This document shows, one piece after another, positions 11,193-20,922 of a stretch of 64,000 nucleotides of DNA. The stretch is from the NCBI GenBank assembly GCA_033032175.1, contig CM065322.1, forward strand, positions 13,826,001 through 13,890,000, read 5' to 3'. How positions within the stretch are numbered: the stretch's first letter is position 1; every line of letters starts with the position of its first letter. The notes under the pieces are model-generated. The model had not been told where the DNA came from, ran no database searches, and saw only the letters and a program-made list of their open reading frames with translations. A program made the translations under genes and the position numbers. The DNA is from Saturnia japonica (Eukaryota > Arthropoda > Insecta > Lepidoptera > Saturniidae).

Positions 11193-12654
11193 TTAAAAAG
11201 TGTTGTTGATATCTAGCTGATCATATTTAGAATCACAATGATTAATTTCATTAAAAATGCTACCTTGAACTGTTACACACAAATTTGATGTAGAAATCTT
11301 GCCAGCAGTGACTGGCAGGCTACCTGCCACAACATAGCCTAAGCATGTGCTAACCAGGAAGGGTCCTGACTGTGTTAAGGGCAGGATCTCCCTCTGAAGC
11401 ACCTGGAAAAAGATATCACAACCTAAAAGTATTGAAATCTCACCAGTTTTATTGAATGTTTTATCCGCTAGTCTTTAGTCTTAGTCTAGTCTCTATCCGC
11501 TACAAAACTTTGTTGTGGTAATTCACAAGTTATATTTTTTGCAACACAGCAAGTAACGTTCAACATAAAATCGTTTATAGACGAATAAATGACAAAATCT
11601 GCCTTATGGCTAACACTATTAGTGCCTTGAATAATGCCGGTGATTTGTTTATTAGTTTTTGACACAGCACAATTAATTTGACCTGCTAATTTCTCAGAAA
11701 TGAAAGGAAACCTGACTACCAGTGTCTAACAATGCTCGAACATGCACAAATTTGCCATTTTTACCAATTATACGCACCACAGCAGTTGGAAGTAAAACAT
11801 CCTGATCTTGTGAGGTACTTGACATCACCACAGCAGTGTCAAGATCAGTGGAGCTCATTGCAACGGTATTGCTTACCCCACTCATGCTAGATTGTTCTAA
11901 ATGCATAAGTGTGTTGTGCTTCTTTTTACAAATAGAGCAGTTAATGCGAATCATACATTTACCATGATGAGCATTCAAACAAAGCACACATAAATTATGT
12001 TTCCTCACAAACTCCCACTTATCTCCCTGTGAAGCTAGTTTAAATGAGGCGCACTCATACAGCCTATGTAACTTATTACAATACTTACATGAGGTGGATG
12101 CTACTAAAAGACTAGAAGATTTTCTGGGTTTCCCATTCCTGGAAACTGCAGAGCTTGTAAAGTCGGCTCACTGCTTGTATTTTCCATGGCAATGGCTCGT
12201 TTTTCCAAAAAGTTAATAAATTCTTGCAAAGTAGGTATTTACTTTTCATTGCGCTCTAAATGAAAACCTCTGTTAGTATAAGCATCAATTTTCCTAGCCA
12301 AAATATTAACAATGAGTGCATCCATTGCTCGACAGGTAAGTTCAAACCTTTTAAAGCAGTTATGTGAAGGTTAACACTAGCTATAAGAGATCTTAAATGT
12401 TGTGCAGTACACTTATTAAAAGTAGGCACATCAAGCAAACTGTTAATATGGTGATTAACTATCATCGGTACATTATTATACCTTTTTTCTAATAAATCTA
12501 ATGCTGATAAATAATTTTGATCTATCAATGGAAGATTTTTAATTAGATCCAGTGCTTCACCAGACAAAAAAGTACGTAAATAATAAAGTTTTTGACATAA
12601 ACTTAAATTGCAATCACTATGTGTTGTGGTGTTAATGATACGCGGGTCAGACAA
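11193..12654 (-). pseudogene. BEL C gag C-terminus, zinc knuckles and aspartic protease
   Basis: Minus-strand pieces: 12654-12256 continues the DUF1759 region (YLRTFLSGEALDLI, LLEKRYNN), then CKYCNKLHRLYEC, CVLCLNAHHGKC and CSICKKKHNTLMH form zinc knuckles near 12130-11900, then RALLDTGSQVSF (about 11710-11740) is the DUF1758 aspartic protease motif, and 11402-11193 carries QREILPLTQSGPFLVSTCLGYVVAGS at the protease C-terminus. Frameshifts or stops occur near 12250, 12020, 11690 and 11460. The upstream end joins directly to the gypsy fragment at 12655. Confidence 0.8.
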
Positions 12655-14335
12655 CAATTACTTTATTTCAAATCACCTTCATAATCACAACATCTTCCCC
12701 TTAGAAACTATCGTTAGATCTAATTTATAAATTACAAACTAAAAATAAAGTAAATACCTATACTCACATATATATATATATATACCCCCTTCAAGATGCT
12801 TACTATATTAAACTTGTATACTGGGAAACACTCAGGGTTAAATAATATAAGAACTATTGGGCTATTTGATCTTGGAATCATTTAAAATAAATGCATAACA
12901 GTCCTTATATTTCGTATGTATCCTTTACTTTATTATATTATGAAGTTGTAAATATATAACTTAAAAGATAAATAAAGAACACAGTTTATTGCTGAGCCAA
13001 TTGCCTTGCTCGATTACGTGTAAACGGAGGAGAGGCAACAGAAGTTGTTTTTTCATTACGCTTTATTAAGTGACGACGATTACGTCTGTATGTACCACGT
13101 TCATTTTGTACAAAATATGACCTGGGAGCACCAGCACCCTGCACTACTGTACCTCGAGTCCTGCGATTACCATCAATACAAATTACGTGATCACCTTTAT
13201 TTAAATTTTGTAATTTCTTACTGCCTTTATCATAGTATTTTTTTGTATTGATTTGTTTATTCAACATTTTTATGTACTCAGAGGAAGCAACAGGGCTCGG
13301 TTCTAATAGTTTAGGATGAGTTGGTAGCTTACATCGAAGCCTACGACCCATAAGAAGCTGTGCAGGAGAGCTTAAACCGTCTCTAGGAGTGTTTCTATAA
13401 TTAAGTAATGCTAACTGAAAATCTGTATTACTATTTATGGCCTTTGTTAGCAGCATCTTAATTGTTTGAACAGCTCGTTCACTCTTACCGTTCGCTTGCG
13501 GATATCTAGGCGATGATGTCACATGATCAAACCCCCAATCATTAGCGAACGTTTTAAACTCATAGCTACTGTACTGCGTGCCGTTGTCACTCATCAGGAT
13601 CTTGGGTATGCCATGTCGAGAAAACATATCTTTCATGGCTTGTATTACTGAATGAGAAGAAATATTATTTAATTTACAAACTTCTATGTAATTCGAATAG
13701 TAATCGACTACGAGTAAGAAATGATTTTTTCTAAACTCAAAGAGATCCGATCCTACCTTGTTCCACGGAAGCGGTGGTATCTCTACCGGTATCATGGGTT
13801 CTTTAGCAGGTGCGTTTAATCTCTCCCGACAAACTTCACAACATTTAACATAACGCTCAATATCACGGGACATATTAGGCCAAAACATAACTTGTTTCGC
13901 GCGCCTTTTACAACGATCTATGCCCATGTGACCTTCATGAATGATATGTAACATTTGTTGTCTCATAGATGTAGGTATCATCACCAAATTGTCCTTAAAT
14001 ATTACACCGTCAGTTACGTACAAATTTTCTTTTATATACCAATACATTTTTACATCATTGGAAATATTAAACTTATGATAAGGCCATCCATTATTAATAT
14101 AATTCAATAATGATTGAAAAACTGGATCGGATTTGGTTTGTTTCTTAATTAAAGTAAGTTTCTGATTTGAAATTGGTAAAGTATTTACTATCATTTTAAG
14201 CTGATAAACTACATTCGTGTGAATTTCCTCACTATATAACTCAGGTAGTGGCGCACGAGACAACGTATCCGCTATATACTTATATTTACCTGGGACATAA
14301 TTCACTACAATATCATAGCTTTGTATTCTCAACTG
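12655..14335 (-). mobile_element. Gypsy fragment captured inside BEL C gag
   Basis: The segment holds the end of RNase H, the whole integrase, a 3' untranslated region of about 290 bases, a purine tract AAGGGGAAGA and only the first 38 bases of an LTR beginning TGTTGTG (minus strand, plus coordinates 12692 to 12655). It ends 7 bases after an AATAAA. BEL gag reads up to FKAV on one side and resumes at LSDPR on the other, as expected for one interrupted gene. There is no 5' LTR, gag, protease or reverse transcriptase of the gypsy element. Confidence 0.8.
12986..14332 (-). CDS. Gypsy RNase H end plus integrase, 448-codon open frame
   Basis: The frame begins within RNase H (DIVVNYVPGKYKYIADTLSR) and continues into an integrase with the H-H-C-C finger (HEGHMGIDRCKRRAKQ ... 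CCEVC), the DDE core (GSDLFEF, MSDNGTQYSS, PQANGKSERAV; Asp, Asp and Glu present) and a GPY/F-like tail with GDHVICIDGNRR. There is no stop in 448 codons. The first ATG is internal to the original polyprotein, so this is an open fragment rather than a natural start. It sits between two parts of a BEL gag gene and has no promoter of its own that I can see. Confidence 0.85.
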   Translation of the reverse strand: MRIQSYDIVVNYVPGKYKYIADTLSRAPLPELYSEEIHTNVVYQLKMIVNTLPISNQKLTLIKKQTKSDPVFQSLLNYINNGWPYHKFNISNDVKMYWYIKENLYVTDGVIFKDNLVMIPTSMRQQMLHIIHEGHMGIDRCKRRAKQVMFWPNMSRDIERYVKCCEVCRERLNAPAKEPMIPVEIPPLPWNKVGSDLFEFRKNHFLLVVDYYSNYIEVCKLNNISSHSVIQAMKDMFSRHGIPKILMSDNGTQYSSYEFKTFANDWGFDHVTSSPRYPQANGKSERAVQTIKMLLTKAINSNTDFQLALLNYRNTPRDGLSSPAQLLMGRRLRCKLPTHPKLLEPSPVASSEYIKMLNKQINTKKYYDKGSKKLQNLNKGDHVICIDGNRRTRGTVVQGAGAPRSYFVQNERGTYRRNRRHLIKRNEKTTSVASPPFTRNRARQLAQQ

Positions 14336-14739
14336 ACTGCTTTAAACATATTTATGAAAGGAATATACTCTATAATATTTTTCCCATTAAAATGCTGAAT
14401 TTCGATTTGTGGTAATTTTTTAAAGTTACAACTAACCTTATTAGACATTGAGGTTTCTGCATTTTGCATCTTAATATGCAAATCAATGCGAGCCACACTA
14501 GAACTGAACTTATATTCATATTCTTCAGAGTCTTCGCTATCATTGGGGTTTAAATATAATATTTCTTTGTTGCATTTTTCATATTTCTTAAAAATCTCTA
14601 TTAATCTGTTACGCCGCTCATGCAACATTTCGATTGATGCACTTTTAATTTCGAGCGAATTACAAAATTTTTCAATTCTTGTGAGGCTGGCTTTAATATA
14701 ACCACGGTCACTCACAATATGCTTTACTTTGTCAGACAT
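14336..14739 (-). pseudogene. BEL C gag N-terminus
   Basis: The frame starts MSDKVKHIVSDRGYIKASLTR and shows the N-terminal coiled-coil-like region and LPQIEIQHFNGKNIIEYIPF, the start of DUF1759, then MFKAVS where the gypsy fragment begins. The start codon lies about 640 bases inside the 5' LTR. Comparable starts are seen in the gag genes at 2681 and 43445. Confidence 0.85.
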
Positions 14740-15360
14740 TATGCAAGCTGAAGCTAAAATAATTGAATAGACGCAAATCTGCTAACACAACAAATTTTCT
14801 TTTCCAACGAAATAACACTATTGATGCTATTTTTAAACAAAGTTATTAACACAATATTCCAAGCAAGTAAACAATATTATTGTACTTATATTAATATCAC
14901 AAAAAATGGCGGCGCCTGCGCCGAAACATACACCAAGACAAGAAAGTCAAATAAATGATTCACACGGTCACTCGGAAGACTTCGGCTCGGGTTCGGCAAC
15001 GTTCGTACCGCTTTTGACAGCTTGTTGACAACTTGACCGCTCTGGTTAACACTTCCGCTTGTTCGGATACTCGTACCCAGAGACAAATTTAGTACCAACT
15101 CCAATACTCTGTACTCGTTGAGGATGACCGATGAAATATTTAACAATGGCGGACTCGACTCGCGCGATGAACACGACCTTGAACGACCTTGATGATGAAA
15201 TTTTTCTTATTTTTTGGCGAACTTCTTTCACATTCGATAATGATTGCAGATGTGAATAAATATGATGAGTATAGTCACCAAACGGTTTCACTTTACACCA
15301 TTTCAGGACTATAAGTATAGAACACGTGCTGACGAAGCAACACAAACTTTATTTTTAACA
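14740..15360 (-). other. Leader of BEL C
   Basis: The leader between primer site and gag contains short open frames on the minus strand (the longest about 99 codons, 15345-15046) that match nothing I recognise and are probably chance openings. Confidence 0.5.
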
Positions 15361-15376
15361 CTTACTCGAAGGACCA
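15361..15376 (-). promoter_or_regulatory. Primer-binding site of BEL C
   Basis: Minus-strand TGGTCCTTCGAGTAAG, seven bases inside the 5' LTR, resembles the TGGTCCTTCGAG primer sites of insect BEL/Pao elements. Confidence 0.6.
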
Positions 15377-15383
15377 ACTTTTA

Positions 15384-15587
15384 TGTTCCACACTAAGGTT
15401 GCTGGTAAATTTGGGAACATAAAATAAATGTGAAAATTATAGATTTTCTTTATTAGGCACTTTTATAGAAAGCACGTTCTGAGTACAAACACATCTGTCA
15501 GTTGACTACTTATGTCATCCGATTTACCACAGATACTAATATATAAACATAGATAATTATAACATGTTTCGACTTTGGTCATAAACA
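15384..15587 (-). repeat. 5' LTR of BEL element C
   Basis: Same 204-bp repeat as 7598-7801 with three substitutions. AGCAG at 15588-15592 is the right target-site duplicate. The low divergence suggests a fairly recent insertion compared with the Harbinger it sits in. Confidence 0.95.
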
Positions 15588-15651
15588 AGCAGGCCAACAA
15601 AACAATTACAAAAAGGTAAAATTACAGTTATCATTTCCGCTAATAGCTAAG

Positions 15652-16872
15652 GCAGTAGTCAGGGGCGCCGCCGCCCCCGCGTCCTCCCAGCTCCCCGCGC
15701 CCGCCGGCGGGAAAAAAGAGCGTGCCCCACCTCCAATCATAATCCGGGACAAGGCAGCCTGGATGGGAGTCTGCAATGAGATGCGCAGACTCAAACTCGA
15801 CTACCACAAGGCTAGAAACATAGTCAACGGGATTTCTATTTCGGTGAGTTCTTCGGAAACTCACCGTAAACTAACCACCCTCCTCCGGCAGAAAGGTCTG
15901 CAATTTTATACATATTCGCTCGCGGAGGAGCGCGTCCTCCGAGTGGTCATCCGCCGCATTCCGGTGGAGCTCGACCCGTCGGAGGTGTGCTCCTCGCTCA
16001 AGGAGCAAAGTTATCCCATCCGGGAAGTACACCGGATGTACAGTAAAGATAAGCGGCCACTACAAATGGTAGTGGCCATATTGGACCTTTCCCCCGAGGG
16101 AAAGGCCATCTTCCAGCTAGAGACGGTGTGCGGGCTCTCCGGGATTAACGTGGAGCCCCCACACAAAAACCACCAGCCTGCGCAGTGCCACAACTGCCAG
16201 CTGTACGGGCACGCTGCCCGTAACTGTCATTCTCGTCCGCGGTGCGTAAAGTGCCGAGAGGACCACCCCACACGGGAGTGCACGCGCGAGCGTGACTCCG
16301 TCGTCCCCCCGAGCTGCGTGTTATGTGGGGAGGAGGGGCATCCCGCGAATTATCGCGGTTGCCCCAAGGCCCCGCGTACCACGCGGCCACGCACGCAGAG
16401 GCAGGCGGCCCCCCGGGCGGCGCCCCCCACCTCAGCCATCAAAGCGCAACCCCCGCTGGCGTCAGGGGAATTTCCCGCGCTGCCGGTCCCGCGCCAGTCC
16501 CCGGCCACCGCCGGCCTCTCCGCACCCCGCGCGGTGCAACCGCAACCCGTGCGTTCATCGCAGAACGCATGGGGCCCCCGTCGCCCCAATCCACAGCCCC
16601 TTATGGCTATGGATATTCCCGCGCCCCGCACGCCTGCGCCCCGCGCGCCTGCGCCCCGCGCGCCCGCTAACGCTGTCGTTAATAGTAACGACTTAATGAT
16701 ACTGCTCCTTCGCGAGCACGATATCCGCGAGCTCATTGACTACAATGACCATCTGGAGCGCTTCGGTCTCATCAAGACCGCTTGCGCGTTCCCCCGCCTC
16801 TCAGAGACACTACAACGTCTCGACCGTGAGGCGTGTAATAATAACTTAGGGCCTTTCAATGGCAAAGTTTAA
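15652..16872 (+). CDS. Jockey ORF1 (nucleic-acid-binding protein), 5'-truncated
   Basis: The frame is open from the truncation point; the first Met is at 15763. It shows the PRE_C2HC-type region (IPVELDPSEVCSSLK, LETVCGLSGINVEP) and three knuckles (CHNCQLYGHAARNC, CVKCREDHPTREC, CVLCGEEGHPANYRGC), then a low-complexity Pro/Ala tract with APAPRAPAPRAPA repeats. ORF1 proteins of jockey elements bind the LINE RNA. Compared with copy 2, one extra base near the end removes the normal TAG, so the frame reads on and overlaps the ORF2 start by 14 bases. The N-terminal 240 or so residues are missing. Confidence 0.88.
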   Translation, partial: AVVRGAAAPASSQLPAPAGGKKERAPPPIIIRDKAAWMGVCNEMRRLKLDYHKARNIVNGISISVSSSETHRKLTTLLRQKGLQFYTYSLAEERVLRVVIRRIPVELDPSEVCSSLKEQSYPIREVHRMYSKDKRPLQMVVAILDLSPEGKAIFQLETVCGLSGINVEPPHKNHQPAQCHNCQLYGHAARNCHSRPRCVKCREDHPTRECTRERDSVVPPSCVLCGEEGHPANYRGCPKAPRTTRPRTQRQAAPRAAPPTSAIKAQPPLASGEFPALPVPRQSPATAGLSAPRAVQPQPVRSSQNAWGPRRPNPQPLMAMDIPAPRTPAPRAPAPRAPANAVVNSNDLMILLLREHDIRELIDYNDHLERFGLIKTACAFPRLSETLQRLDREACNNNLGPFNGKV

Positions 16873-19753
16873 ACCGAAAGCGTTAAATCTTTCGTTTTTT
16901 AACGCACGGAACCTATATCCGCAGCGTGATCTCGTCGCGACCTTTCTTAAAGATCACCAAGTAGCTGTTCTTTTAGTGCAGGAGACGCTCTTAAAGCGTG
17001 CTAAACGTGATCCAAAAATCGCGAACTACAATATTGTAAGAAATGACCGGGCCGGCCGCGGGGGCGGCACTCTCATTTATTACAAACGATCGTTATATTG
17101 TACGCCGGTAGATCCTCCGATACTTACCAATATGGAAGTATCCGTGTGTAGACTAGGAATGACCGACCACCCGTCCATAACGTTAGTCTCAGTTTATCTC
17201 TCGCCGAGGAAAGAGCCTCTCAGGTCTGACCTAGAAAAGCTACTTTCGCTCGGTGAATCGGTCATTATAGCGGGTGACCTCAATTGTGGACACACTTCGT
17301 TTGGCAATTGGAGAGACTCCAATAATGGGGTTAAACTCGAAGAGCTAACGAACGTGCTAAACTTTGATGTCATAGCGCCACCCACTCCCACCCACTTTCA
17401 AGACAACTGTATGCCGACAGTGCTTGATGTAGCTCTCATTAAAGGTATCGCGCTTCGGTTACGACTCATTCGGGTCGTACACGAGCTCGACTCCGACCAC
17501 CGTCCGGTCATCATGCAGCTAGGTCAACCAGACGACTCTAGCCCTCCTTCGGTCCAAGTGGTTGACTATGCCAAGCTAAAACATTATCTTGCGGACAGGC
17601 CGTCCTCGTCCAGCTTAGATAGGATCCCGGACGTATTGGGGTCCGTTGCGGACGTAGATCTCGCGATCGATTCCCTGGTCGACCACCTGCAGGCCGGCAT
17701 CGGAGAGGCCTCGAGAGAGGTCGAAGAGGCGAGCGATCGCCGCTTCGTACTCCCTGCCGACGTGCGGGCGTTGTTGACGGAAAAGAACGCGGCGACTCGT
17801 GCGCACGACCACTATCCGACCGAGGAAAACCGCGCACGTTTACGCGCACTTCAAAGATCGGTTAGAGCCCGTATATTAGAACTCAGAAGTCACAGATGGG
17901 ACGCCCTCGTCGAAGGGCTAAGGCCGTCGCATCTGGCTTACTGGAAATTAGCTCACAGCCTCAAAATAGAGGCTTCTTATCTTATGCCCCCCCTCGAGAG
18001 GGGTCCCGGTATACCGCTCGCCTTCGATAGCAGCGACAAGGCGGAGTGCCTCGCCACTTGTTTGGAGAGCCAGTGCTCTCCGAACAGTGTCGATGCAAAT
18101 ACCGACCGGGTCGAGGGTATCGATGGATGCGTGCGGGAGCTGGATAAGCTCCCCGCGACAGACTCCCTGTCCCCAGTCACGTCTGAGGAGGTTCTTTCCA
18201 TTATAAAAAGCCTTAAGCTCAGAAAAGCACCAGGTCCCGACGGGATCAGGAATGAAGTACTTAGACTTCTTCCCGATCGCCTCATAGCTCTTTTGGTCTG
18301 CATCTTCAATGTAGCCATAGCCCACTGCCATTTTCCAGCCGCCTGGAAAAAGGCCATAGTCATAGGTATCCGTAAGCCCGGCAAGAGCGCGTCGCTTCCC
18401 GACAGCTATCGCCCGATCAGTCTCCTAAATACTTTAGGGAAAATGTACGAGCGTATCCTTCTGAACCGTCTCAAGTCAGTAATAGAGGAGAAAGACCTCT
18501 ATCCGCCTGAGCAATTCGGTTTCCGTGCTAGATATTCTTGCACTCATCAAGTGCACCGCCTCACGGAGCACGTTGCATTTAATTTTGCTGAATTATATAA
18601 ACCCCGCCGTACACTTGCGGTCTTTTTCGACGTTGCCAAGGCCTTCGATAAGGTCTGGCACGAGGGATTGATCTACAAGTTGTATCACTTTGAAGTCCCC
18701 GATAGGCTAATTAAAATAATTCGCGACTATCTAACAGATCGCACCTTTCGCTATAGAGTGGAAGGTGAATTGTCCACGCCCCGTCCAATACGCTCTGGCG
18801 TTCCCCAAGGTTCGATCCTGGCTCCTAGCCTATTTAACCTGTACGTCAGTGACCTACCTCGACTCCCGGAGGTCGAGGTAGGGCTATACGCTGACGATAC
18901 AGTCTTATATGCCTCAGATAGGAATAGATCCCACCTCAGACACAAAGTCCAACGCTCCGTGACCACTCTCGGGAAGTGGTTTAACGAGTGGCGTATAGCC
19001 GTTAATCCCTCGAAGAGCGCCGCGATGCTCTTCGATGCGGATTCGTCACAGATACCGTGGAAGCTTAAACCTGTTAAGCTCTACGATAATCCGATTCCGT
19101 ATGTAAGAGAGACCAAATATCTAGGGGTAACCCTAGATAGTAGGCTCTCTTTTAGACCCCACATCCGTAAGGTTAGGAACAGGGCCGCGTGGGTCCTGGG
19201 CCGGTTGCATCCTCTGTTGTGTTCGGTGAGTAAAATGTCCACGCGACATAAGCTCACGCTCTACAAGACGTGTATTCGACCAATTTTGACATACAGTTGC
19301 GCCGTGTTCGCACATATGTCCGAGTCGAGTTTCAAACGGTTACAATGGATACAGAATAGGTTCCTCTATCGTCTCACCGGGGCCCCGTGGTATGTTCGAA
19401 GCGTAGATCTCCATAGAGATATGGAGCTTCCTTCGATACATGCCTACGTTAAACAGCTCTCCCGTTCGTATTTCGACACCGCGTCGAACCACGCGAATCC
19501 GTTAATAAAAACAGCCGCCACTTATGTTCCGGCACCCACGGACATCCGGTGCAAACGCCGGCCGCGCAATATTTTTATTGATCCCGACGATCACATCGAA
19601 AATTCGAATAAATATTACACATCCGTCTCTCCAAACAGAGCGTGCCAGCGCCCACGCCCGCGTAACCACCGTTCTCTCCGCAGAGGGCGGGCGGTCAATT
19701 TCGCTCCAGCACACCCGTCACGTCCACCCTCTCTAGCGGTAACCCAAGCCTAG
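16859..19753 (+). CDS. Jockey ORF2: AP endonuclease and reverse transcriptase, intact
   Basis: The 964-residue frame starts MAKFKPKALNLSFFNAR. The endonuclease occupies roughly residues 1-225 (VQETLL, AGDLNCGH, SDHRPVI). The reverse transcriptase runs from about 440 to 720 with RKAPGPDGI, YRPISLLNTLGK, AVFFDVAKAFDKV, SGVPQGSILAPSLFN and the catalytic YADD at residues 677-680. There is no RNase H, as usual for jockey. All motifs are present and the frame is unbroken, so this could encode an active enzyme, although the copy has lost its 5' UTR, promoter and part of ORF1. It may be able to act on other copies if it is transcribed. Confidence 0.93.
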   Translation: MAKFKPKALNLSFFNARNLYPQRDLVATFLKDHQVAVLLVQETLLKRAKRDPKIANYNIVRNDRAGRGGGTLIYYKRSLYCTPVDPPILTNMEVSVCRLGMTDHPSITLVSVYLSPRKEPLRSDLEKLLSLGESVIIAGDLNCGHTSFGNWRDSNNGVKLEELTNVLNFDVIAPPTPTHFQDNCMPTVLDVALIKGIALRLRLIRVVHELDSDHRPVIMQLGQPDDSSPPSVQVVDYAKLKHYLADRPSSSSLDRIPDVLGSVADVDLAIDSLVDHLQAGIGEASREVEEASDRRFVLPADVRALLTEKNAATRAHDHYPTEENRARLRALQRSVRARILELRSHRWDALVEGLRPSHLAYWKLAHSLKIEASYLMPPLERGPGIPLAFDSSDKAECLATCLESQCSPNSVDANTDRVEGIDGCVRELDKLPATDSLSPVTSEEVLSIIKSLKLRKAPGPDGIRNEVLRLLPDRLIALLVCIFNVAIAHCHFPAAWKKAIVIGIRKPGKSASLPDSYRPISLLNTLGKMYERILLNRLKSVIEEKDLYPPEQFGFRARYSCTHQVHRLTEHVAFNFAELYKPRRTLAVFFDVAKAFDKVWHEGLIYKLYHFEVPDRLIKIIRDYLTDRTFRYRVEGELSTPRPIRSGVPQGSILAPSLFNLYVSDLPRLPEVEVGLYADDTVLYASDRNRSHLRHKVQRSVTTLGKWFNEWRIAVNPSKSAAMLFDADSSQIPWKLKPVKLYDNPIPYVRETKYLGVTLDSRLSFRPHIRKVRNRAAWVLGRLHPLLCSVSKMSTRHKLTLYKTCIRPILTYSCAVFAHMSESSFKRLQWIQNRFLYRLTGAPWYVRSVDLHRDMELPSIHAYVKQLSRSYFDTASNHANPLIKTAATYVPAPTDIRCKRRPRNIFIDPDDHIENSNKYYTSVSPNRACQRPRPRNHRSLRRGRAVNFAPAHPSRPPSLAVTQA

Positions 19754-20285
19754 GTCCGTTCCTCGGTGTGAAACCCTTGGGTCAGGCAACCGCCCGCGCG
19801 ATACAAGTGACACTGTACGTGCATCACTTAGCTACCTACATACAACACTACACACGTATGAACATACACACGTGCACACCACACAGGTACATAGGTTCTG
19901 TGAGGGACCTTTTTTTTTTTCTTTTTTTACGCTAGTTAGTTAGCGCTAGTTAGTGTAGAAACATTCCGATTATTGAATACACATACGCACGGTTCCTTCC
20001 TTCCTCCCAGGAGGAAGGGAACGTGCCTATGTGTATATTTAGTTAGCTCGAATCGTAGGTGTAGGGATTCGAATAGATCGCGACCTATTTGCGAACGCGA
20101 CGACCGCCCGAGCCGAGGTCCGGCCACTTTGGCACCCTCGTGCGAGTCGTCCACAAAACTTTCGCGGCTGAGTGCCCTCTGCGCTCGCCCCCAAGTCCGG
20201 TGAAGCTGTAAAAGCCGCAGCGGCTTTAGGGCCCCTAAGGCTAACAGTGTAGTCAGTTCTAAAAAAAAAAAAAAAAAAAAAAAAA
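19754..20285 (+). other. Jockey copy 1 3' UTR with long hairpin and poly(A)
   Basis: The UTR contains a near-perfect stem of about 28 bp (arms around 19976-20007 and 20011-20037; inner arms CCTTCCTCC and GGAGGAAGG). The same structure is at 25896-25957 in copy 2. A poly(A) of 25 ends the element. Confidence 0.75.
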
Positions 20286-20296
20286 TTTACATATTG
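20286..20296 (+). repeat. Target-site duplication of jockey copy 2
   Basis: TTTACATATTG at 20286-20296 recurs exactly at 26196-26206 after the poly(A) of copy 2. The bases before the left copy are the poly(A) of copy 1, so the true duplication may extend into the A tract. Confidence 0.9.
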
Positions 20297-20332
20297 GGAG
20301 TTCCGATTTGGTCACTGTTGCGAACGGACGTG
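20297..20332 (+). promoter_or_regulatory. Putative internal downstream promoter (DPE) of jockey copy 2
   Basis: GGACGTG at 20326-20332 fits the RGWCGTG downstream promoter element. If transcription starts at the A of GGAGTT (20299), the element lies at +28, the expected distance for TATA-less jockey promoters. The start site is inferred from the 5' end of the copy. Confidence 0.5.
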
Positions 20333-20922
20333 TCGCTCCGTTTTCAATTTTGACCATCACGTGACTATTATTTACGATTGTATGTTTGGAATTTTATTTC
20401 AAATATACTTTGGTAATATCAACGTACACCAAACGGGTGTCAAACGCTCGCGGTAAACCACACTTTTCGGTGCGACTTGCTGTTTTTTTTTTTTTTTGTG
20501 TAAAATCCACGGGTTTTGTGGTCGCTCACTGGATACCTGACGGTGCTAACTAAAGTGAGCGGGGCGTGACCCGAGCAGCCCGCTGGTTGTCTCCTTCAGA
20601 GGCAAACAGCCAGACTCGGACGGGCCTGGGAATCTAGGCCTTTGCGGTTATCGCATAGTCTTGCCCCAGGTGTCTCCTGCCAAACCTTCCGATCCTGCAC
20701 ACTCCATCCCCGGGAACCTGTTTGGGCCTAGCCCGGTTTAATTACCGGTCTGCGTCCTCGGCCCCGGGCTTGTTAGGGCTCCTTAGGGTTGATAGGTCCT
20801 TCCTGTGTGTCATTGCACCTTGACCACAGGTCTCTTGCCGACTCCGATAGTCTTTTTAAGTTTTTGGCGCACCCCCCTGCCCCTAAGGCAGGGAGGCCTT
20901 TGAATTAAAAATAATAAATAAA
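20333..20922 (+). other. Jockey copy 2 5' UTR
   Basis: About 590 bases of non-coding, moderately GC-rich sequence with a T tract near 20485 and a hairpin CCTGCCCCTAAGGCAGGG next to 20880. No open frame of note precedes the ORF1 ATG at 20923. Confidence 0.7.

Larger units (their letters stand above)
7598..15587 (-). mobile_element. BEL/Pao LTR retrotransposon C, nearly full length with gypsy insert
   Basis: Two 204-bp direct repeats (7598-7801 and 15384-15587) differ at only 3 positions and are flanked by the same 5 bases AGCAG (7593-7597 and 15588-15592). On the minus strand the order is LTR, primer site, leader, gag, protease, reverse transcriptase/RNase H, integrase, LTR. Removing the element and one AGCAG restores the second intron of Harbinger 1. 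The coding region has several stops in spite of the similar LTRs, and its gag is interrupted at 12655-14335 by part of a gypsy element. Confidence 0.93.
15652..20285 (+). mobile_element. Jockey-clade LINE, copy 1, 5'-truncated
   Basis: Homology to copy 2 begins at GCAGTAGTCAGG (15652), inside ORF1, and runs to a 25-base poly(A) at 20261-20285. It contains most of ORF1, an intact ORF2 and the 3' UTR. The preceding 59 bases (15593-15651) belong to the intron of Harbinger 1. I could not find a target duplication for this copy. Copy 2 follows after only 11 bases. Confidence 0.92.

Noticed and set aside
12767..12786. TA dinucleotide repeat.
   Set aside because: Short simple repeat in a gypsy untranslated region without visible function.
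15046..15345. 99-codon frame in the BEL C leader as a possible extra gene.
   Set aside because: No similarity to known retroelement proteins and nothing equivalent in the leaders of BEL B or D.
16323..16670. Several long open frames on both strands overlapping jockey ORF1 and ORF2.
   Set aside because: They are alternative frames of GC-rich coding sequence; only the frames with zinc knuckles and reverse transcriptase motifs are conserved.
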